In this document: one piece after another, positions 55,184-64,000 of the stretch | Layout: every line of letters begins with the position of its first letter | Position numbering within the stretch: position 1 is the stretch's first letter | NCBI RefSeq assembly: GCF_037975245.1 | Contig: NC_092576.1 | Coordinates: forward strand, 29,738,611 to 29,802,610 | Length of the DNA: 64,000 nucleotides | DNA from: Apostichopus japonicus | Lineage: Eukaryota > Echinodermata > Holothuroidea > Aspidochirotida > Stichopodidae | Direction: 5' to 3' | Notes under the pieces: model-generated | Told to the model about the DNA's origin: nothing | Database searches by the model: none | The model's input: the letters and a program-made list of their open reading frames with translations, nothing else | Made by a program: the position numbers and the translations under genes

Positions 55184-58100
55184 ATGGCGATGGCTGTAAA
55201 TGATGAAGCACAGATCGTTCTTGACAGAATTTCTCGGATTTTGGGCGAAGTAGAGCGGCTCTTAACTGACAATGACAATGCTTCTGAAGCGAAAGAACGT
55301 CTTCTCCAAGCAAAGAGAAATTTAGAACGGATTAACGCGAGCATCGATGAGCACAGGTTCAATTCTATAGCAGCTGTGCTAGATCAGCTCCTTTCTATCG
55401 CAGACGCACAGGCACAGCCAGACGGAACGTTGCAGGCACAATCGGGGAGCCAGTCTAATGGGCACATTTACCAGCCTGTTTCTGTCGCCGACCATGGTAT
55501 ACTTTTAACATTTTGGTCTTTCATATTGAACTACTTAACCACCCCGTTATTATTTGTCATAGCCTCTCATCTATAGGTTTATAGGCCTGGCCCTTCGGTG
55601 CTTGCCCAACGCTTGTCCTCCCTGTAACAAGTGCATGAGGAGTTACTGTACCACTCCCAGTGGCAGTAGTAGTACTGTGTAACTTAGTCCCCTTTCCCCT
55701 CCCGTTGTATAATGTACGGTATGTCATTACACTCGCACACAAGTTTGGCACTCTAGATTATCTTTCATAAGTCAAAATGCAATGTTGCATGTGACTGCGG
55801 AAGTTTAACATCCTATTTCCAAATTTCTGGCTACGTCACTGTTTGTTTGTGAATCTGTTTGTCTTTTCTTAGTGACAGTGTGTGTTTACGTTTGCTGTTC
55901 AACAGGTCGAAGAGGAAGGCCGAGATTGGAAATACCATTTGAGCAGTTGCGTTACCTGTATGAAAAGGGTTATTCTGCAAAGAGAATGGCGCAACATTTT
56001 AAGTGTTCAGTTGCTGCTGTGTACAAGCTCCTTTACCAACATGGGATGAAAATGAGACAACGTTACACAAACATGAGTGAAGAAGACCTAACAGCCATTA
56101 TTACTAACTTGAGTAAGCAGCACCCAAATAGTGGCACAGAGGTTTGTTCATGTTACAATAATACATTCTTTCCATTCTGAAGAATTGAAGTTGCAAAAGA
56201 TTCTCAAATAAGTAGGTCAATCATAACAGTTGGTGGGTAACTGTTTGTATATAAGATGATGGTTTTGTAGGGTAAATGGCAGATATTTCACTGTCAAATT
56301 TAGCAGTGCAAATGCTAGTTGGTATCTTCGAAAACACGTGTGTTTTCGTGTTAATAGTGGTACACGGCATATGTTTGCCTGTGTGGGAAAAATATCAACA
56401 ATATCTATGTACATACTGATCCCAAAGGTTAAACAAACTTTCTAGCATGGTCGCTCACTAACAATGGTGTATGGTCTATCAGCACAGACTGATCTTGGCT
56501 GGTAGCAGTTTCTATCAAAACTAGGCTGAGATTGGCCAAAGAAACTTCATTACCAGAAAAAAAATAAGAATAGCTTCATCTCATATTCTGTGATGAGAAT
56601 TTATGGGGCCATTTTCTTCCCTTTTCCTATATTTTTTCAGCCCAGTCAATGCAATTATGGGACCTTTTTTCTGTCTTTTCCATGGTGGAATTGCATGCTG
56701 CCCCCTGTGGTTTTCTGATGCTGTATATTGTATGCTTTTCTAATTTTCAGATGATAAATGGATACCTTAGGAGCCAAGGAATTCTGGTCCCACGGCAAAA
56801 AATTCGCTCCATGTTGCGTACAGCTGATCCGGTGGGAACTGCCAGTAGATGGGGAAGGACCGTGGCCAGAAGAACTTACTTTGTTCCAACACCCAACAGT
56901 CTTTGGCATATAGATGGCCATATGAAACTCATTAGGTTTGTCTCAATTTTGCTCTATGGACGTGCAGGGAATAATTTATCCAGTATCACATCTCATTTTG
57001 CTATACAAACTGGTCAAAATGCTACACAAATGGAAAATCTGTAGTAGTTTTTTCCCATGCATAACCCCAGGGTTTTAATGTTTTTATGCTTAAGAACTGA
57101 AAAAACCTCAGAAATGCTAGGCAAAATTTGAACACTAAATTATTCCCTGTGATGGTTTTAAATAATCAACAGACTAACACACTGTTCGGTATATAAAAAG
57201 CTAGACTTCATACTACACACTGTCAAAATGTCCTCGGGTGACTGCCTCGATGTATTCAATTGGCTTGTTCGCTGTAAAGCCTTGGGATGCACCGGATATC
57301 CAGTGCGGCCTGGCTGTCTGGCCACATAGTGAAAAAACAAGAAGACAATTCCAAGGTTGGCATATCCACAGTAATCCCAATATATCAATTTTTTCACAAT
57401 CTATTAATTTCTTTAAAGTTGCTGTCAGTTAGTCCTTGAACCTCCCAGCCAACATTCCCAGCTGAGGCCAAGCCGTGTTTGTCCCAACCGGGGCCCACGT
57501 GGGTCCTAGGTGGGCCCCAACTGAGCTAGCCCGACTTAGGCCCAGCCGGGCTCCATCTGGGCTATGGTTGGGTTATAGGTGGGCTCCAGCTGCTTTTTGG
57601 GTAAACCCTATGGGCATGAAAGCAAGTAATATGCATATAGTTAGGTGCCTTTTCTCTTCTTTCATTTGGGCGGTTTCTGTTCAGATCCTCCATTAAGGCA
57701 GTAGGTGATGACTGATGCTTAAACACACCAATAGATACTGTTTGGACTCAAAGCTATGAGAAAACTTCAATTTGAATAGCTGCACGGATTTAGTCTACAC
57801 ACTGTAGAATACCATATATGACACACATTTATTTCTCAAAATTCAAACTTGTCCGTGGGGTAATTAACCGCTACAGGCCTAGCTACAGTATATATGGCCT
57901 TGCTTGATAAATAAGTACATCCCAAAACGGTAGGCAGGAAAACATGTGTGAAGTTTTTGTAAGGGTTAAGCCAGATACAAGCATGTTAATTTTTTTCTTA
58001 TATTTTTTTCAAGGTTGCCAAAATTGGGTTTATGAACTGAAGAGTTTTTGTCCAAAGAAGTGCCCAGTAGGGCCCTAGCTGGGCTCCAAATAGTGGGAAA

Positions 58101-59812
58101 CTCCAGCAATAGCCCAGCTGCAGCCCAGCAAAAATTGAACTAAATTTTAGATTGACATTAAGCTGTAATCACATAGCCTATCCTTTAACTTAAAACTCCC
58201 AATAACACACAAAATGCCAACAACATGAATTTTCTAAGAAATAAACATCAATCAAATAAGAGTGTTTGCCCAGTTGGGCCGCGCTTGGGAGCCAGCTGGG
58301 CTCCAGAGAAACAGAAAGCCCGACATTAGCCAAAACATAGGTTACTTTACTCTTGATATATTTTTTTCAAGAAATTTACCTCACTGGGAAATTTAGTCAT
58401 CTTGTGTTCATTTAGAATGTCTGAGAACAATTTGGATAGTAAAGACCTCCAGGAAAGTACTTTTTGAAAACGTCTAGAAATTATAGCATGCTATAATTTG
58501 GGACCAATACAGACTACCTCTAAGCCCAGCTGGGCATGTTGGCTGGGCTATGAATACCGTGAGTCACATTCATCTTACTGAGAACAACAATTCAGAACAT
58601 TTTGAGGTCACCAGAGGTCAACTCTGAAAACCTAAACACAATATTTGAAGGGAGTAATAATGGATACTTCTCATAGTTGGTGTGAGGTTGCTCACATTGA
58701 CTACATGACCCCTATTGTTTATTGTGGGTGATTTTCCACAGAAGAGTGATGTGTTTTGTACATGCCATAGTGTACTGGTAGATCCAAAAGCTATTCAGGA
58801 CATTTATATTTTAAGAACTATTTCTGGTGAACGAGCAGATGTCTAGTGTAATGAAGTCATCAAACCTCAATCAATTTTTGCATTCTTGTTCCTTCTGTTT
58901 TATTGTACTGTTTTGTGATGCTTTGCCTGTAACACCATTATTACAGAACCAAATGTCTAATAAACCTGCAACTCATGGCATGATCGAAACATAAGTTTTA
59001 GTACTGTAAATGATATGAAGATTTGTTTTGTTTCACACAGATGGGGATTTGTGACACATGGTGGCATCGACGGTTATTCACGCATGGTTGTGTACCTAAA
59101 TTGTTCTACAACTAACCAGGCTGATGTTGTTCAGAGATCATTTGTGCAAGCTGCCAAAAGGTATGGTCTTCCCTCCCGTGTCAGGTCAGACTATGGCAGT
59201 GAAAACATTGATGTTGCCCTTCTCATGAATTTGTTAAGAGGAAGTGGACGGGGAAGCCACATCACTGGACAATCAGTACATAATGAAAGAATCGAGCGTC
59301 TGTGGCGAGATGTTCACAAGGATGTCACTTCAACTTTTTATAAAGAATTTTATAAATTAGAAGACAATGACCTCTTACACATTGACAGCCCCACAGAAAT
59401 GTTTGCACTTAAATTTGTCTATCTGGATGAAATCAATCAGCTCCTGGAACAGTTCAGAAATGGGTGGAACAGCCATAAAATTAGAACAGAGCAAAGTAGA
59501 ACACCTCATCAAATTTGGCTAGATGGTTTTCTAGAGAACACAAACTCAACAGCAACAGTAGTAAGGGAGATGTTTCAAGAGGAAGATGACAACCTAGAAG
59601 CAAAATTGTGTTCTCTCTTGGAGGCTAATGATGAAGAAGGCAGTGAGCAAACAGTGGGAAGAACTGTATCCATGGATGGTGTTGACAGTCACTCAATAGA
59701 AGGTCTTGACAACGATCAGATGCAGCAACTGAGAAATGCAGTGGACAACACCAATGGAGGTAGCAAATTGAAATACAGAAGATGTGTCACCATCCTAAAT
59801 GAAATGTTGTGA
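55184..59812 (+). CDS. Integrase-core (D,D,E) gene, four exons, intact, 501 residues
   Basis: Exons 55184-55496, 55906-56141, 56751-56935 and 59041-59812; every intron is GT...AG and the phases join exactly (313+236+185+772 = 1506 nt including the stop). The start ATG at 55184 has a good context (CACCATGG). Residues 5-70 form long helices (coiled coil likely). Residues 110-155 carry a basic patch (GRRGRPRLEIPFEQL) and a helix-turn-helix (AKRMAQHFKCSVAAVYKLL). The core has D238 (LWHIDGHMK), D295 (RVRSDYGSEN) and E330 (HNERIERLWRDV), with 34 residues between the last two, as in retroviral-type integrases. The tail is acidic. Similar intron-containing genes are multi-copy in many invertebrates and fish. 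All catalytic residues are present, so it may be an active transposase or a domesticated one. Substrate unknown. Confidence 0.85.
57444..58547. mobile_element. TIR element with CCCAGC/GCTGGG words, 1104 bp
   Basis: Lies in intron 3 of the integrase gene. The left end CCCAGCCAACATTCCCAGCT (57444) is matched in inverted form by AGCTGGGCATGTTGGCTGGG (58528-58547), 19 of 20 positions. Inside, clusters of CCCAGCTGGGC-like words occur at 57475-57600, 58063-58130 and 58268-58318. No transposase, hence non-autonomous. The target duplication is not clear. Confidence 0.8.
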
Positions 59813-60312
59813 TGAGCTGAAAATGTGTTTTGTATTTTTAAATCCTTGCCGAAGGAATCTATGAGATGGTGATGGCGTTGTAGAGCCGACTATAAGACAC
59901 TGATGGCAAAATTTGCAACTTGAGGAAAATTCCTTAAAGTCTATGAATTTTGCATGATTAGCTAACTAATGTTTTATCTCCATCAGTTTTAAAACCTTAA
60001 AATTTTTTCACAGGTAGTTAGGATAACTGCATTCGATATCATCTTCAGAGAAAGCTAGGCATGTGACACAAAGTCACTGAATATCTCTGACTTATGTTAC
60101 ACATATAAAAACAATGTTAACTTAATGGAAATATCTAGTTTTCCTGAGCTGTTAAAGGTCCTCTGGAAAATTAATCCTTTTTCTAAAATCATTGTTTTCA
60201 TCAAAGGCTATTTCTCATATTTTTCCAAATGTAAAGCTTATTTTGCATAAAAGATGTTGGTACTGCTGTAATTCACTTTACTTTGTGTGTGCGTGTGTGA
60301 CGCCTTGGCTTG
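59813..60312. other. Gene-free 3' flank of the integrase gene
   Basis: AT-rich; no clear AATAAA in the first 200 bases. Nothing else is supported. Confidence 0.35.
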
Positions 60313-60625
60313 TAAACACTCCATCTCAAGAAGGGAAAGTTGCTTGAACTTCAAACTTGCATTGTAGATAGCCCTTGGTGAGTAGATGATCCCTATTGTT
60401 TTTCATGGAGGTCAAAGGTCATTCAAGGTCAAGAGTGAAAACTCTCAAAACCTTGTAAACACCAGATCTCAAGAAGTGAAAATTTGTATTTATGTAGCCC
60501 TTGGTAAGTAGCTGATCGCTTTTGTTTTTCATAGAGGTTAAGTTTCCTTGAATCAATTAGAAATAAATATGAATAAATATCATCACTTAGGAAGTGAAAT
60601 ATGGTTTGAACTTCAACCTGATACT
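60313..60625. repeat. Tandem repeat of about 140 bp
   Basis: Two clear units (60309-60430, 60450-60545) and a partial third share TTGTAAACAC..CA.ATCTCAAGAAG, GTAGCCCTTGGT.AGTAG, TGATC.CT.TTGTTTTTCAT and GAGGT.AA. A related fragment occurs at 58595-58720 (GAGGTCA repeats, GACCCCTATTGTTTATTGTG). The family is a dispersed minisatellite. Confidence 0.75.
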
Positions 60626-62906
60626 GTATGTAGAAGCATGCATTAATGAATATTCCAATACCTGTGCACTTCTGGTCAGCAATAATATGGGATGTTGCAA
60701 AATCATTTGACCTTTTTTCATATTTTTTTTTTAAGGGTCGTGGAAATCTACGGCAGTATGAACTATGAACTACATTCATGTTGAACAAATAAAATGAGGA
60801 CTAGTGCAAATACATACAACTCATTCATTTGGCACTTACCATATTCATAACTACTATTTAAGTATTTTAAGGAGAGGTAGGCTAAAAGATGGGAATAATC
60901 TGTTATGCACATGCCAGAAACATAAGGTGTAGTCAATGACTTTGATGATGGAAATGTAATGGTGTTAAATTCAGGGATGATCTTGTTGAAACTCTTTAAA
61001 ATGGCATAGGCAGTCGCCCTTACTCAAGTGTGAAACATCAGCTGATCCTGTCAAATTTCTTGTTTTACCCTTCCTAAACATCCTTTGTGATGTTTTACAA
61101 CACCAGTGGAAAGGTGAACTGAATGTAACTTGTTCAGCCGACAGCCAGTTTAAGTAGTGTTTCTCAAATTCTGACTTATTGGTTTGCTCTCTTCAATCAA
61201 ATCAAAAAGTTGTCACTAAAACGATTTGCAAACCTGCACGATATATGATGAGAAAGATAAAAAAAATTGTCTCTATTAAAAACAAAATTTATTATAAAGG
61301 CAAGAAAACACCGATAGCACACAAAGTTACCAAAATAGGATATTACATCACTGCTGATACTTTACATAATATGTGAAATTAGAAAGACAAGGCTAAAAAT
61401 CATGAGTAAGGCAGAATACATTTGCTGAAATTATGTGCGTAGTTTTACTTGTTCTTATTTTTGATGGATTAAGGTACTTAATAGTGGCTTTCATAAGGCT
61501 AATGTGAGCCTGATATGCACCGATCATACTTCAATATTTTGGCAAGTTGGAATATAAACTTTTGGTAAGGGCCTGAAAACAAGATATTTCTGTAATGGTA
61601 TCATGACAAGGTTTGTCCTAAATGAAATATGAAGTATGTCTTTACATGCAACTGATTGTAAAAAGCAGCTGGAGACACGTCCAAAAGAGATTAAGAGGTA
61701 CAGGTAACGTTCATAGTTTATCAGTATGCAATGGTACTTAAAGGTATGTGGACTATTCAAAAGTATAACCACAACCCACACATTTTGTAAAATATTAAAG
61801 GATCATGTATGTCAGTTAGAGGTATTTCATTGGTAAGATCCATTTGGGTCAGCCAGTGCAACTTTGAAAGAAAATGTCAAGTATCATATTTAAAGTCAAA
61901 GTACAAAAAGATTATTAAGTTTAAACTAATACAGATCAATTCACGTTGAATGAAATGAGAGTCTGCGGTATGAACAAAACAACACTATCACTGTGTTGGT
62001 GGAATATATTGCTCTGTGATTACAGCTGTCTGTGTCCCTCTCGTCTTTATGAAAACAATATTCTTACTGAAATATAATTAATGCTTATACAAGAATCTTT
62101 GTTATAGAGATTACCTTGACAATGATAGTGATCCTTGCAGTTAAATGGAACAGCACTAAAATAAAAGAGGAATGGTAATTGATAAAAAAGTAAAGAAGAT
62201 GTATAAGATTTCTCATAACATACATGCTAATACCTAAAGTGACATTACAAACATAAACTGAAGCTGAAAAAGGAGAGGCTTTACTACCAGGTAGATGTTA
62301 ATGACTTCTTGGGTCATTACATAGCTCATCTACATCAGGTCACCAAGTTTGCAACTTGTCTTTTGTTGAGACCTTTTTTTCTTAAATTCAGCACATTTGT
62401 GAGTTGCTCCTGTCTATTTGAGTTGTAAGCACATTATTCTTAAACGGAAGCTATGTTAAATTGTCCTTAGATCTAAACAGCAAAACGATAAGGAAAGACC
62501 AGATACTTATCAATAATTGGGAAGAAAAATAAAATAAAATATATTAATGTGAAATTGATTTAAGAAAATGTAATCTTGAAATGTCACTTGGAACCCCTCT
62601 GCATCTTTGTGAAAAAAAAACTTAGACTTATTTGGCACCCTTTAAGCATTTACTTTATAATACACATGTATCAATAAACAACAGGGCAAGAATTGACGTC
62701 TACAAGTGAATCTAAAATTTAAACAAATGGCTACTACAAAATGTCAAAGTATCAAAATAGTGTATGCAAAAATAGTTGCCAGAAATGGATGGAATGTAGG
62801 AAACATTAAAAACTTAAGGTGATGGCTAGTGCATGGCAACCCTGAATTAAATGTAATAAAAAAGTCAACACGTACATGAACAAAGAAATACCGAAAGGGA
62901 GACTGT
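60626..62906. other. Gene-free stretch, 3' side of the HECT gene
   Basis: AT-rich, no domain in any frame. Part of it may be the 3' untranslated region of the minus-strand HECT gene; TTTATT words on the plus strand could act as polyadenylation signals on the minus strand but none is decisive. Confidence 0.4.
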
Positions 62907-63955
62907 TTATGGAAGTGTGTATTGGTAGGAATACTTATCTCTTAAATACAAATTCATTTCCCGTTTAAATTCTTGGCTGCTGTTGTATGCTGTGCTGATT
63001 TCCAGTGTGTTGGAGCAAGTATGTGCCACTGGCCTGCGCAGCAGTCCTGAGGTGGCAACAAAAGACACTGTTATTCCTCCTTCTGGCAGGTGGATTGATG
63101 CAGTTGCAAACAGTAAAAAGTTAAGAAGATCATCAGTGTCAAGTGATCGTATATACTCCGTTAAGAAATATAAAACACACTCTTCTTGAGGTCTCAAGTC
63201 ATCAGCGGTACGAAGAGCTTCTACAACTCTTGATGGAGTAGGTCTCTGTGAGTCCATTATGTACGACACGTGTTCCAGAGAAAGATGACGCCAGAACAGA
63301 CCGAGGTGTGCTTCTGGAATGCCTTCCCTCATCAGAGCGTAGAAACGGCTTGGAGACTTCACCAGCTTCTCTGTTGCAATTGCCAAAAGTTGGTCTCTTA
63401 TTTCATCTCTTTTTGGCACTTCAAGTAAGCCATTTACACTGAAAAATGTAGTAAGGCGATCCAACAAGGTAGGTGTCAGTGAGGCAAAGTCATTTAAAGC
63501 CTTGTAAATTAAAACATTTTCTGCAGGTGAAACAAACATGAGGAAGTCCTTCCAGAGATACTCTGGATTTACACCACTGTCAAACACCATAGCAATAATT
63601 CCTGACTGGGAAAGTCGACAGGGTAATGCACCTGTTAATGCAACAGTATGAGTCAAAATCCTGCCAAGCGATCGGAACTTCCACTCCTCTTTGCGAAGGC
63701 GGTGAAGTGGCAGGCCAGGTACAGTGATATGTTCACCAGTGAAGAATTCCTTTGTTACGTTGTTCCAGAAAAGGGTGAGAGCCTCCTTTGTAAGGCCACC
63801 AAAATCATCTCCAGACTCCCCTTCGAAGCAAACTTTCATCTTTTGTTTACAAATCTCAGGATTAGTGTGAATGTTAAAGAGACAGTCAACCACCTCTTCA
63901 CGCTTAATTGTGACCTCCACTTCTCCAGACAGACTCATGTTCAACTCTAAGAAAG
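62907..63955 (-). CDS. HECT-type E3 ubiquitin ligase, last exon (G2E3-like)
   Basis: One long open exon on the minus strand. It begins after a TTTGCAG acceptor (first base 63955) and reads FLELNMSLSGEVEVTIKREE, CFEGESGDDFGGLTKEALTL (the D..GGLT.E signature of the HECT N-lobe), LGRILTHTVALTG, and ends with RRPVAHTCSNTLEISTAYNS, where the Cys (about residue 310 of the open frame) is the ubiquitin-thioester cysteine. The distance from the GG motif to the Cys and the short tail after it fit a HECT domain of about 330 residues. HECT ligases transfer ubiquitin from an E2 to a target. The style, with a low-similarity middle, recalls the G2E3-like genes that are expanded in invertebrates. N-terminal exons lie beyond the right edge. 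Confidence 0.85.
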
Positions 63956-64000
63956 CTGCAAAGATTACAAAAAACCATAGATAAATTACAATGCAAATCA

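Noticed and set aside
1-64000. CRISPR arrays, operons, bacterial promoters, tRNA or rRNA genes
   Set aside because: None seen. Tandem repeats here lack unique spacers of equal length, and the gene structure is eukaryotic.

Overview
This window looks like nuclear DNA of a marine invertebrate deuterostome. An echinoderm is my best guess, but no marker gene proves it. The reasons are the AT-rich composition, the abundant TAGGCCTA-like words, spliced genes with good GT/AG sites, and a transposon mix (THAP/DDE_Tnp_4, piggyBac, ZMYM1-type hAT, P-element-like, Tx1-like LINEs) seen in such genomes. There are no bacterial operons, no CRISPR array and no tRNA or rRNA genes that I can see.

Layout. 0-13 kb is a transposon graveyard. 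It holds Tx1-like LINE tails, a hAT C-terminus, a broken piggyBac that seems to sit inside a LINE ORF1 relic, and two broken THAP + DDE_Tnp_4 transposase copies, one split by a LINE tail. 13-16 kb is non-coding. 16.2-18.9 kb is a DNA element with terminal inverted repeats of about 350 bp, carrying a solo LTR of 778 bp. 20.4-22.8 kb is a decayed P-loop gene of DUF3987 type. 23.7-27 kb holds LINE, P-element-like and hAT relics. 27-30.2 kb holds LINE tails, a SINE-like tail, a MITE and a P2X7-like domain fragment. 33.7-39.2 kb is a multi-exon THAP-domain gene of transposon ancestry, with a MITE and a U2-snRNA-headed SINE in its introns. 39.6-43.7 kb is repeat-on-repeat: a tandem array of palindromic units, LINE tails and two foldback elements. 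44-48 kb holds more LINE relics.

The better preserved genes are on the right. They are a USP-like cysteine protease (minus strand, 48.6-49.4 kb), an apparently intact four-exon gene for a 501-residue protein with a D,D,E integrase core (55.2-59.8 kb), and the last exon of a HECT-type E3 ligase (minus strand, leaving the window at the right edge). A degenerate tandem array (50.2-51.9 kb) lies next to the protease and a palindromic GATATC minisatellite lies just upstream of the integrase gene.

The most unusual observations are: the U2-headed SINE at 36.8-37.0 kb; the shared 3' signal (ACGTAAAAAGCA, often after a GC-rich hairpin) at the ends of two LINE families, with 8-9 bp target duplications at several copies and one empty/filled site pair; the tandem palindromic array built from the same sequence; and the intact integrase gene with an 1104-bp TIR element in its third intron.
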